From assembly GCA_013398955.1 (NCBI GenBank), contig VWPU01010157.1, positions 1 to 64,000 on the forward strand: 64,000 bases of DNA, in the 5' to 3' direction. This document shows, piece after piece, positions 49,927 through 62,040 of this stretch; the first letter of the stretch is position 1, and every line of letters begins with the position of its first letter. Under the pieces are notes generated by a model. That model was not told the origin of the DNA. It made no database searches and was given only the letters and a program-made list of their open reading frames with translations. The DNA is from Callaeas wilsoni (lineage: Eukaryota > Chordata > Aves > Passeriformes > Callaeidae). A program made the translations under genes and the position numbers.

Positions 49927-51017
49927 TGTGCTGGTTTTGCACGGCCTGTTTTTTTGGGGGAGGGGAGGGGGCGGTGGCCACGAAGGTGGCATCTCTGAGA
50001 AGCTGCTGGAAGCTTCCACCATGGCCAGCAGAACCAATCCCTGATGGCTCTGAAGACGGACATGCTGCTGGCCAAAGCTGGGCCAATTAGAGAGGGTGGT
50101 AACGCCTCCATGATAACATATTTAAGAAAAAAAATCAAAACAAAAGGGGCACAGTTTTTTCTTCTAGCCTCTTCTAGAGAAGAGGAGGAGGAGGTGAGAA
50201 CATGTGAGGGAAACAACCTGCAGACACCAAGGTCAGTGGAGAAGGAGGGGGAGGAGGGGCTCCAGGCACTGGAGCCAAGATTCCTCTGCAGGCTGTGGTG
50301 AAGACCATGGTGAAGCAGCTGTGCCCCTGCAGCCCATGGAGGTCCATGGAGGATCCACAGATTCACTTGCAGCCCCTGGGGAAGGTGCCCATGCTGGAGC
50401 AGGTGGATGCCTGGAGGAGGCTGTGATCCAGCGAAGACCCAGTGGAGAGAGGAGGCCCTGCTTCCAGGCTGGAGCAGCCTGTCCTTGGAGGACTGCACCT
50501 CATGGAAGAGTGACCCATGCCACAGCAGTTTTGGGAGGATTGTTTGCCCATAGGAGGGACTCACATTGCAGCAGTTTTGGGAGGACTGCTGCTTGTGAGA
50601 CTGGAACAATGCTGAAGAAATTCATGGGGAACTGTCTCCCATGGAATGGACCCCGCGGGGCAGCAGGGGAAGGACTCCTTTCCCTGAGCAGAGGAAGAGG
50701 ATCTCGGGAGATGAACTGACCAAAACTCCCATGCCCTGTCTCCCTGCACTGTGGGGGGGAAGGAGGGAGGTGCTGGGGGAAGAAAAGACGTTTTTAAGGG
50801 CTTATTTTATTTCTCATTATCCTCCTCTGATATTGTTAGTAAAAACTTGACTTTGTACCTCTAAGTGGAGCCTGTTTTGCCCTTGGAGTGTTTTCTCACA
50901 ATCCTTATCTCAACTCACATACCCTTCATTAATTTTTCTCTCCTCTGCCCAGCTGTGGAAGGGGAGGGTCAGTGAGTGGCTTTTGTGGGTGCCTGGCATT
51001 TGGCCAGTGTCAAACCA
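49927..51017 (+). mobile_element. large solo LTR (ERVL-like, songbird type)
   Basis: About 1.09 kb starting TGTGCTGGTTTTGCACGGCC, containing 'cctccatgataacatattta', 'gcagacaccaaggtcagtgg', 'gtggtgaagaccatggtgaa', a GC-rich tandem array (50487-50660), 'gatgaactgaccaaaactcc', 'tttatttctcattatcctcc', 'agcctgttttgcccttgga' and ending near 'tggccagtgtcaaacca'. This layout matches a family of long LTRs common in songbirds; ERVL is a likely class, from memory and not computed. AAGT flanks both sides loosely (49923-49926 and 51024-51027), too weak to fix the ends; the right end may be 51017-51024. The 171- and 232-codon frames here are artefacts of its GC-rich repeats. It sits inside the ST8SIA1 intron, antisense to the gene. 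Confidence 0.85.
50487..50673 (+). repeat. 46-47-bp tandem units inside the LTR
   Basis: Units begin GGAGGACTGC (50487), GGAGGATTGT (50534), GGAGGACTGC (50580) and GGGGAACTGT (50627). The first two end in CAGCAGTTTTG and the third in a diverged AGAAATTCATG. The spacing is 47, 46 and 47 bp. The fourth unit is partial and diverged. Confidence 0.85.
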
Positions 51018-54000
51018 TGATGCAAGTACCTACACTGCACAGCATTTCTCCATATCTCCCTCCCTCTTAATCTCCTATTGCCTTTCCTCCTCACTTCCCA
51101 ACAGTCACATGAACTCTCAGATGTCACCACAAGACCCTTTTTTTGAAAGACTTCCTTTTTTATTTTTTGACATCCTCCACAGTAATGCACAGGTGGCTTT
51201 TACCAGAAAAATAACGCAGAGCAACATGCACAGTGTTTGCATCAAGTGATTTTGCTGCCTGGCTGGAAACAAGACCTCAGTGAATGACAAGAAACTGTCT
51301 TATTCCCTGTGGAGCTTAGGGTATTTCTACCTTTGCTTCCCAGAAAGCAATGCCCGATAGGAACCAAAATCTACTGTTGTAACTGAGTCCAAAATCAGTG
51401 AGGAAATAAGCTTTAATCATCTTTGGGATTTCAAACCACAGCTTTCACTCTCAGATCTCTTGAGCACACATTTATAGAACTTCTGTCATTTGATTTGTAC
51501 TGAGACCAAGGAGAAGTGAGTGCAGAACAGCATGTAAAGGCCAAGCAGTTCTAATGCTTTTCTCCTTCATCATTGAAACGCTGCATAAAATATTTCTTTC
51601 CTGGAGGTAGATCTACAGCAGAAGCAGGGCAGACACACCATCCCTTTCTTTGTGACTGCTAAATGTACCAGACTTCTTACTCTGGCCTGGGCATGGGGGA
51701 AGAAAGGGCTGCTTGTAACAGAGAAGGAAATGAACAAGGACCTCAAGCCCTGTTTCAGTCCTGGAACATGCTGAATCACGTGTTTGTCCCAGCTTATCAG
51801 GGCAATAAAAAAAATTACATTTTCTTTTTTGTGAATGAGAGAACATTTTTGGTTATCTGAGGAGAAAACTCTCGATACTGAAAACAGCTTTTTCTGATCC
51901 ATTTTTAGCTGGCATGGCTGTTGTGTAATTCAGGGACCAATTTCACCCTTTTGCTGATTCAAAAAAAGCTTTGCTATAAGCCCTCTCTCTCATTCCATGC
52001 CAGGGAACTCTTAGAACGATCATTTAAGCTTTTGCAGTGCTGAGGCAAACAGGCTGATGCCACTTTACTGAAAAACTTATCCTCTCTGTGGAGCATTCAA
52101 AATTGTGGACTAAAATGTTCCCTCTAGGTATCACAGAGTGGCCTAATCCATCTGTCCTTCTATCGCTCTCTGAACAACTTGAAATTCCCTGCACCTGTGG
52201 GTTTTCCCCCCACAAATCACTGCTGATTTCTCACTTTTAAATGCACTTCAGGGGCCATTCTTGTTAAAATCCAGGGGTTATGATATTAAAAGACACTGAT
52301 GCTGGCAGATGACTGACTGACAGCTCCACAAGAACAACCCTCCCAGGTTTGATGTGTGACTGCAAAGACAAGACAAAAGGATGCCTCTTTAAAAGAGGTT
52401 ACAGTTCACAGTGGAAAGCTAAACAGAAACAGTTGGAGGGATTTTCAGAACTGCTAGAGGCTCTGACTCACATTCATTGTAAGATGATTTAAAATGTAAT
52501 GACCTGTTCTCTCAAGTGTTTGTTCTCACCTCCTGCTAGGGGTTACTACCTCCAAGGAAAATCAGGAAAATGAAACTTGTGAAGGCTAGTTCAATCCAAA
52601 GCTCTGCAACTTTGCTAAGGCACTTGGAGATGAACTGAGCTATGGAACATGCACCAAACTCCACAAATTCCATCTCAAATCAGTAGCAAGCAGCTACTTA
52701 AATCCATGTACAGCATTGGGTAAATAAATACACATGTAAGGCATAAGGCCCTTGTGTGTCTATGGAAAGGGGCTAGAAATTCAAAGTTTACCTGAAGAAT
52801 AATCATTCTGAGAGATTTCACCAACCAACAGTGTAAAAATGCTTTTTCTGAGAAAATGATTAATCACTCCTATATTAGTTATCTTTTAATGAGAATTTTT
52901 TTAAACATAAAATTTAAAGATGTAAAACTTTACTCATTAGCTCAATTTTAAATCATTAGAACAGTAAATTAACAGGAAAAAGTATTTTATTTCAGAGCAG
53001 AACTGAATAACCCGCTGGTGGAGATTAGGATCTCCTAATGTCCTATAGGGAGGATATAAATTCCTGTTTCACTTCTGCTAGAACAGGGTGAAAGAGTAGG
53101 TAGGCACAGCTGCCACAAATTAGCTGTCTGTCTGTCCAGCTCAGCCACCAGCTATTAGGCTTCACAGGTTTGCTCTGTCTGAGCCTATGATTGCCAGGTG
53201 CTACCTTCAGTTCCCAGTGCTCAGCTAAAAGATTTGTATTTTTCCCCTCACATTTTGACCAGACAAAACTGTTCTCACTAACAGTGAAGCTGTGAAACTG
53301 CACCCATGCTGGACATTTACATCCACGGAAAGGTAAAGGAGCTTTTCCTCATACTCAAACTACTCCGAGTGTCCCCTGGCAAAAGCAAAATGAAGCAGCA
53401 GTAAATTAAAAATGGGATAACAGAACTTTTTTTTTTATAATACGCTGCTGCTGCCACACACATTACTGACTGGCTGATTCCTAGAGAAAGGAACGTTAGT
53501 GTTTTGGTGGCCAAAAGCACATTGCTGGTTTACAGACAGTCATCATAATGTCAGATTGCAAAATATGAGGCAGCCTTCTCTGCTATCCACCATAAAAATA
53601 TCCAATCACACTCTCTAAAGAAATGACATGAATATGAAGGCATAGGCATTGGAAAATGTATAGAAACTGAGAGTGAGAGGCTGTTTGAAACACTAAGGTT
53701 TCTATCAATGTTAATCATTGCCAGAAGGGCTGTCTTAGTCATTCTGTAGTTCATCATTGAATAAAAACAAAAAATTACAATTTCAGCTAATAACCAGTTC
53801 CTAATAAGTTGGGTTTTCCTACAAAACAAACCCAAATTCTGCTTTTAATTACATAATTGCAAATCCAGAGTAACTGATTTGGGAAATAGAACACTACAAT
53901 GAGAATAAAAGGCTACTAAGAGTTTGATTCAGAGTTTTTCTGCTTGTTGACCTTAACTGATGGGAATGAGGCAATATTTTTCATGGGCCCTTCCACCCAA

Positions 54001-57000
54001 AATGTTTAGATTCATATAGTTATCAAAGATGCTTTTTGAAGTGCAATACAGCAGCTGCTAACATTGTTCCCCAGGTATAGCAGCTTCTCCTGTCTTTGAG
54101 AGACTGGAGAGGATTGGGTTTGGAGGAGGGCAATGACAGTTCAAACTACTCCTTTTAATACATTTGGCCAAAACCACAAGTAATACTGGAGGGTAGGTTT
54201 TTTGTAATAAAAATTTTCCGAAGGACTAGGGAAAAACACCTTTTTTTCTGAAAAATATTCAGAAATTATTGACCTGAGTTTTTAAGAAGTACAGGCTTGT
54301 TTATGTAATAGATTTCTGTAATAATTTGTATTTGGCTGTGTTTGACTGTGGACAGCTGGAAAGCAAACACAAGTGCAAATAATTTAAATAGTAAAGGAAA
54401 TGGGGAATCTGCCTCTAATTAAGGGCTATGGTATGAAATGGGCTTATGAATTGCTAATTTAAACAACCAGCCTTAGTTCAGCGCTACCTCCATCACAAAT
54501 GAAGGGTATAGTAAAAAATACAAGTACCTCACAAGTGACCTAAATCTGGTCCTCCAGAAGTCCTGCATGCACCTCAGTTTTGAGGAAAGGCAAAGGCAGA
54601 TCCCAACACTAACACTCAGCAATTCAAAACAAAGCCTATTGCTTATAGGGCACTCTGTCCCATTTAGGCACAAGGGATATCAAGTTCTGTTGGAGAAGCA
54701 CAAAGGCAGAAACACAAGCTTTGGCAGTTGAGAGAAAGATCAATTGCAGGAACTGTAGCTGTTCAGATGATGAGAATTAGTGTAGCTCTCTAGAATTATA
54801 TGGATATAATACACCAGCTGAAGATGTTATCCATTATCCATAACTCCAGCTGTGCCTGCATGGCTAATCCAGCCAGATCTTTGAGTCAAGGCTTACATGG
54901 CATGAAGCATGCTGCTTAACATATTATAATTTCTGAAGAAGAGACTCATAGATAATTTCTGCACCTACTCATGACTCAGAGTTAAGTGAATATGGCAGAG
55001 CAAATAAACCAAGATCAGAGTTATTAGGAGGGCTACTAAGTGAACCTAAGCCCACTGAGTGATCCATCTGCACATCAAAAAGTAATTGAAATTATTTAAT
55101 AGTTGAAGTGACCTGTGTTGTGCAATTTGTAAGCAGTTTGTTATGAGCACTCCATATTCAAGTTGTTCTCATTCAAAGTCCACAGCTGCTGCAAGATGGG
55201 AGATAGTTGATGAATTCCTACCTTATAAACAGTTTGCTCTTAAAATTCTTTATTCGGCCACCTTTTCCCCCCTCTCATTAATTTGCCCTAGAATTCAGGG
55301 CAAATTTACAGCAAATATTTTAAAAAGAAATCTTCTTATCTGTTGTGATGCAAAAGGAGGGAAAATCTAGGTTCAAACCAATTTTTCTCACCAAGTGAAA
55401 TCATACGCACAGAAAACCAGTGACAACATACGCCTGGCTCTGTTAGTGAGCTCCTGAAAGCTGTCCCTTCATCACATCCTAGGATGTCCTCTTTCTTGAG
55501 GGTGCTGCTGTCAGAGCTGCCCAAACAGCGTGCACTCACTGATCAGTCTATGCACACAACCTCTTTGTCACTTTGCATGGCTCAAAACTTCTGGCAAACT
55601 GCACTAAAAGAAGTGGCTAAGTACCTTATGAGCAATTCACAGATGAATCCTTGCCAAGAGGCTGCAGAAGGGTGTTCATGGCTGGTCTGTCTGCAATACA
55701 GAGGTAACATATGCCTACTTAAGGGCACACATTACCCCCACATCAGACCCATACATTATCCTGGCCAACTATCCTGGAGCACTGACATAGCTTGGCTTCC
55801 CTCCACACAGATCTGGTGTTACATATTTAGTGAGGACAGGGGAAAACAAAATGCAAGGAAGAAGAGAAGCAGATCTGGGGTTTAAATCTTTGTTATCTTC
55901 CAACACCGCCCACCCCTCCCCCCCCAAGCTCTTCCTGCACCTTGTCTGTCCCTGCCAGTCCACCCCATTCCTCCTTGGTTTCAGCAGCAGCAATTTTCGC
56001 TTTGTTGGGCTGGGAAGGAGTCACTTGGCTACTCAGACTGTGTTTGTTGCTGGACCAGCTATCCCCCATCTCCTCCACTGAAAGTGAGACTGGACAGAAG
56101 GTTTCCAAAGGCTGGATTCAGCCCCTATGTACACCCTCAGTTAGCCAATGTTACTTTACACTGAAAGCCAGAATAAATGGTTGAATAAAGCATAAAATAG
56201 AAAATTGGAATTAGATTACCTAATATCCCAGCATGACTTAGGAACTTCACACTGTTTACAAAGGCAAAAACAGTCTTCAGTTCTAAGCAGAAGATGTTGA
56301 GTTCTAACCAAGGTCATCAGGAACTTCACACCTACTCTAAAAATCAACTCCCTTCTTTGCCAGTAACATTACAGCAAATTTCCCAAATAAATGATCTAAA
56401 GCAAAAGATCCTTCCTGACATCTGAAAATTAACACACAACATAAACCTTGCTTCCTAGTTTCTGCCCTGACCACTGGAATGTTGCTGCCACTATGAACTC
56501 TTGAGTGTCCTTCAGGGAATGAGAAGCCTTTCTGAACAGTGCAAGATGAGCAAAATTTGTATGGAAAATTCTGGGTCAGGGCTTCAGGTCTCATACCTCT
56601 GTGATCTAAACATTGCCAGCAGATCCTCAGTAGAGCCACTTGAAGACAACAAAACACAATTTGGAAGCTGTCAAGCACGAATTCTCTTCATTTGAAGAAG
56701 GAATCAGTTCCTTGAAAGGCAGTTCACTCCATAGGACAGAATTTTTCTTTGCAGCTGCTAAGCACACATGATGAGAAAAAAACCCATTGATATCTCACAC
56801 TCACTTTATTCCAAGTAAGTAAATAATTTTAAGTAATTAATCACCACCACTGTTAAGTTATGATTCTTTTTCCTTGGGATACCAGGACTGTTTCTAATGG
56901 TGGTTATTTAAGGCTTCATGTCACAGAGACATGTTTTCATGCAAGGTTGCAAAGGGCAAATGAGAGGAAGGGCAAACAGTACCGCAAAACTTAGCTGACC

Positions 57001-59042
57001 CAGCAACATCCAGGAACACTGATAAAAATAAAAGGAGGATGTTGAAGGTCCTTCTCTGCTGTGGCTCCTCAGTGATTGTGGAAAACTAACAGAAAGAGAC
57101 GCATCCCTGATGGACATCACTGGCTCCTAAGAAAGTAGGATGCTCAGGGTCCTGCCACTCCATGCCAGAGGAAGATTTCTTGGACAGTAAGTTTGTCACT
57201 TGATGTGCACCTCTGCATCTGAGGAAGAAGCATCAGAGATGAGAACCAAACCCTGCAATATCCTGACAATGTGTGAACAGCAATTAGCAGTTCTGCGGAC
57301 AGAAACAGATTTTCTGGCAGGTGTCATTAATCTCTTTATGCAAATTTAATACTCATGAAAGAAACTGTGTGAGCGGCCAAGAACACTAAGTCTTCCTCAC
57401 ATGAGGTACCTCAGCAAACACCTATGATCAAAGACTGGGCAAAGAACCAGGGATATGCTGTTCTGGACTTCACTGACTCACTGTTGGACTGTGATGGCTC
57501 CTTGTGTTTCTGTTATCCTGTCGGAAAATGAGGGAGAGGGGTATTTTGTCCACCTTCCTAAATGCTTCACCTTAGCACCAGTCTGTAAACAGCAGCTTGT
57601 CTTAAACTTACAAAAAATGCACCTTCTAAAGCGGCAGGGAAATCCAATCTTTTAAATCACACCCCACAAACAAACCTTTTGGTCCCTGCTCTCCATTACA
57701 CAACCAGCAGTCAGAAACCCTTCCCAAAGGCCAACTCAAACCTCACCGCTCACTGTCAAACATGCCTTCTTCCGAAAAGCTCCACAGCTTTTCTGAACAC
57801 TCCTTCCTGCCTGACACAGAAGGACGAGATTTAGTCGTCATTCCCTGGGAGGCTTATTGGGACAAGGTGGGAGTGGACTCCAGCCAGGACACAAACCGTG
57901 AAGGAGGTGCAGTTCTGAACTGCCTCTAGTTTTCCCAAGCAGTATCCAGGCCCCTTTGTGCCAATATGAACACCTGGATTCAGTGTTGTTCTACCTCCAA
58001 GCACTCACTGATCCATGCCTGGATCCCCCTGGTGGATGACCTGAGAACAGAGCACAACTAGGACTCCTGGGATATCCATCCGTTTGGCACATCCCTGCTA
58101 AAGCTCCAGTTGGTCCACTCCAGAGTAAACTGATCTTACCTCATCCTTTTAGGGTTGATGGGAAGAGCCTGAGCAGATGATGAGCTGCCCATCTCCTGGA
58201 ATGAACCATTTAGAGAACAATGAGCTTTGCTGGCTAACACAGCTGTGCTTTACGTCCATGAAAGCACTTGGATCTGTACATGCATCATGATGATATTCTG
58301 ATCAGCACAGAAGCTCCACCTTTGATTCAGATTTACAAGGCTTTCCCATGGCTGTTCATCCTTCCTATCTTCCACAAATAACGGGAGCCTACAACAAACC
58401 TGGCACTGATGACAGGTCTTCACCGTATTTAACTGGCAATCTCTGACATATAGCTGAATCAATTTGTATCTTCTGTTACAAAGCCCAGGTCTCACAAAAT
58501 TGATGACTGCAACTGCTATAAAAGAATGGTGTGTTTGGTTGCAGGGCTTTTTTTTGGTTTGTTTCATAAGTCAATTTCTTTCTTAAAAAATGAAGCTTAA
58601 CTCCTATTGTTTTCTTCCCATGACTACTGCTCAACAAGCCCACTGTCAGGATACAAATCTGGCTACTTCTTGGACTGCCTTCTTCCCCAAACATTAGTCT
58701 GACATAATGGAAGGTAGAACAGATTGGTTAGAAATATCTGAAAAGCAACTCTTTACCATATCAAGAGCAAGTTTAATTAGTCTAATGAATCTGAGAATCA
58801 CACCCTTTTATGTCATAGAGTGTAAGTAGATCTTTCAGTTACTGAGCTGACATTTATAAAAAGAAAAGAAAACTGAGTTATGTTTCATCATTTTATCCTG
58901 ATTACTCTATTTTGTCTTTTATTCTTTTTGAAAGTCTTTACTATTGTCATTCGGAGTTAGTAGAAAAGTGCTATGAGTATGTCTACAGACCAGATTTCAA
59001 GTTTTTTCTAAAAATCTCTAAAGGAATACGTGGGCTGCCAGG
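51018..59042. other. intronic non-coding DNA
   Basis: 8 kb with no recognised exon or transposon. A CpG-richer block lies at about 57700-58150. Short frames at 55484-56184 show no domain, and a C-run at 55917-55925 explains some of them. Confidence 0.4.
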
Positions 59043-59121
59043 ACTAGGTGGCCTTGCTTGAGCAGAGGTTGATCTCCAGGGGTCCCTCACAACTTATGCC
59101 ATTCCGTGAATTTGTGAATCC
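59043..59121 (+). mobile_element. CR1 LINE 3' tail, diverged
   Basis: 'ggccttgcttgagcagaggt', 'tgatctccaggggtccctca' and 'gccattccgtgaatttgtga' follow the last 80 bp of a CR1. It is diverged, with a small internal loss before the tail. Confidence 0.75.
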
Positions 59122-59860
59122 TCCTTAAGCTTAGCTTTAAAAAAGATTTCAACCCAAACCTGCCAAGGTGGTAGCTGCTTACATTGTGTATTTGCTGCAC
59201 TGACAAGACTTGGTTAAGTCACCTCAGCAATGCAAATCTTCAGCAAGTAAGAAGAATTTTACACATTACATGCTTAGATGTGAGGATATAAAAGTCTACC
59301 CACAGCGTTTAGTCAGTCTCTGCCTGGAATGGAGTTGGAAAAGGTAACATCAGATGACTCCCTCTTAGTAGGATAGTAAATACAACTATCTGGTGTAAGC
59401 CTACATTACTGATTTACAGTAGTTCATTAGAGGGTAGAACAAGAGAGCAGAGACTGAAACTGGTAAGAGTCAGATCAGAATGAGGTAGGACATCTTGACT
59501 GATGTTTTAAATGAGCCACAATATTTTAAACCACAGGATGAACTTTTGCCATGGAAACAGTGACAGGCTCAGCTCTCTATTCTACACTGTGCCTCATACC
59601 AGTGTTACTCAATGCCAACCTGCTATATGAAACAGGCAGGGCACTGAAAAATTCAGCTAAGAGTATTCTGAGTACAAATTCACCACTGCTACTAGTTAGA
59701 AACACTGCTCCGGGCATAAACCCGGGCAGAAACACTGTCTCGTTTGTAAGTAAGGCCTGCCAATAGTAGCAGAAGTAATAATTACCACACAAGAACCAAC
59801 ACCCTCTTACAATATAATAGAATAAATTAATTAGAAATGTAATAATACATGTATTTTTAG
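59122..59860. other. non-coding spacer
   Basis: No gene or repeat is recognised in this 0.7-kb stretch between two CR1 fragments of opposite orientation. Confidence 0.4.
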
Positions 59861-59952
59861 AGAATCATAGAATAGTTTGGGTTGGAAAGGACCTCGAAGG
59901 TCATCTGTTTCCAACCCCATTGCAATGGGACACCTTCCACTAGACCAGGTTG
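59861..59952 (-). mobile_element. CR1 LINE 3' tail, reversed
   Basis: 'agaatcatagaatagtttgg', 'gttggaaaggacctcgaagg', 'tcatctgtttccaacccc', 'gggacaccttccactagacc' is the reverse complement of a well-preserved CR1 end, cut off after about 90 bp. Confidence 0.92.
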
Positions 59953-61788
59953 TCATTTTGCACATTGTTTGCTATCATTGTAGAAAAAGCAAAAAAGGTA
60001 GGAAACACAGTGGAACATTCTAGTCTGAAAAATTAATTTCTTTTTCCTTCTAAATACAAATAATCCATACCCTCTCAGGCAACTCAGCTACAGGGACTGT
60101 TACAAATGGAGTTAAAAACAATAGTAAGATTTCCTGTACAAAAATTTCATAAAGTAGCTAAAATTTCTTATTTTAAGACACTTGAGAAATCTCTTGTGTA
60201 TTGTTTCAAAACTCATGCGAAAGAGACCCTTAATTTTAGTGTGCAATTTGACTCAAAGAGTCAGAACCTTAAGCACTGATTTTAGCACCCATCCTGCCTC
60301 AGTGAGAAGTACACAAGTGATCCAAATGCATAGCTGCCAAAATCAGCAATGCCAAATCTTACAACTGTATGTTCACATACTCATATATGTTAAAATTACT
60401 CTATTGGAGATCTTTTATACTCCAACTTTACAGCTCCATCTTTTATTAGCTGTTAATAACACAGTTCAACATTACAAGCTGTCTACATGCTCTGATCTAG
60501 CTTTGTATTCTAATTTTTCAAATTTAAACTCATAGAAGCCTGAACTTATTTTATGATTATTCCTCAGACATTCAGGCTTTAATTAACACAAGTAAATGTG
60601 CTGAAAACTTTCAGTCTTACAGGGATGACAAAATTGACAGGAGGTAAAGCTCAAATCAACACACCATCCCTTGATATGTCCTGTATGCTGATGGAATTCA
60701 GAAGTCTTTGTGATTCTTCTCAGTCAGAAAACAAAACCAGAAATTGTCAAAACCAGGAATAGTCTTCCTTGTTTACAAATAACCACAACAGCCTCTCACA
60801 TCCCATCCTAAAATGCAGACACCTCAGCTGTGTATTTTCTCCATTTACCATTTGGGAGAATTGAAACCACACCAGGAGCACCACAGATAGTAAGACTTCT
60901 TTCTTAACTAAACTGTCTCCCCTGACACCACCATCTACCTTTTGAGGTCCTCTTACTCTCTTGCAGAGGAATTCTTGCTATTAAGCTCTCTGGTGGAAGA
61001 TGCAGATAAACTTTAAGCCACACATTACGCATTTATTTGAATCCCTCTACACGACAAAATCCCACCTGAGGCCCAGGAACACCATTAGAGGAAAACCCTG
61101 CAATCACAACTCACTGTCTTGGCTGCTCTAAGACCACCTTCAGAAATTCAACTAAGTCAGAAGAGAAAAACAAAGATTTCTGGTAAAAACCTCCAAAACT
61201 TGTCTGTCTTTTTCTCCCTGTTGTGTCACTTTGAATTGCCAGCTTCCATAAATATTCTACTCATTTTGCATATACACAGCTACCTAATTGTTCATTCTGT
61301 CAGTCTGCATACAAGTGAAACAGAGACACCTCTACAATAAAATCAGAACATTTCCTCCAAAGACCTCTTAATGAACAGTAATGAGCCTGTGGGTAGAGCT
61401 GCTTGACACTTTCTTCTCCTACTTGCCTGCCTCTAAGTTTAAAAACACATTCTAGAGTGGTCAAAACTAAGCTGTTCACAAGGCTTCTTATGGAACATAA
61501 ATAAATCAGGATCAGCAACTCACAACTTTCTGAGACAGACTTGGAAATTTGGCTTTCATACTTTGCGCACTTTGGCTTTGAAAATAGGTTTTAATCCCTG
61601 ACAATACTTTTCCCTCAATGATGATGCCATTTAACTTCTTTGTTACCTGCTAGGAAGAGCCTTCTTCCTAGTAGGGAGATACTTCTTCGGTGTTTAACCA
61701 TTTCCACTCTCTTTCTGTGGACTAAACTAAGTTAGAATAACTGATTTCTTCTGGCCTTGATTCCTCCCACCTCTCTTTTAATACAGAC
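59953..61788. other. non-coding spacer
   Basis: 1.8 kb of intron without a recognised exon or repeat. The 117-codon frame at 60182-60535 shows no domain. Confidence 0.4.
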
Positions 61789-62040
61789 AGAATCACATCA
61801 TTAAGATTTGAAAAGACCTCTCAGATAATCAAGTCCAGCCATCAACCACCACCATTTTCACCACTAAACCATGTTCTCAAGTGCCATATCCACACATTTT
61901 TTAACATTTTCAGGGATGGTGACTCCCCATGGCTATCTGTTCCAATGTTTTAAAACCCTTTCAGTGAAAAAAATCTATCCTAGTATCTAATCTAAGCCTC
62001 TCCTCAGGCACTACTTTGCTTTTTTAACCATCTCCTAAGA
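61789..62040 (-). mobile_element. CR1 LINE 3' end, reversed, different subfamily
   Basis: Reverse complement of a CR1 end: 'cagaatcacatcattaagat', 'gaaaagacctctcagataat', 'caagtccagccatcaaccac', 'ccactaaaccatgttctcaa', 'cagggatggtgactcccc', 'ctgttccaatg', 'ctaatctaagcctctcctca'. The wording differs from the other CR1 copies in the window, so it is another subfamily. The left part is well preserved; beyond about 62040 the match fades. Confidence 0.88.

Noticed and set aside
49911..50719. Open frames of 232 (minus) and 171 (plus) codons
   Set aside because: They run through the large LTR and its tandem GC-rich array on both strands, overlap each other, and show no retroviral or host domain.
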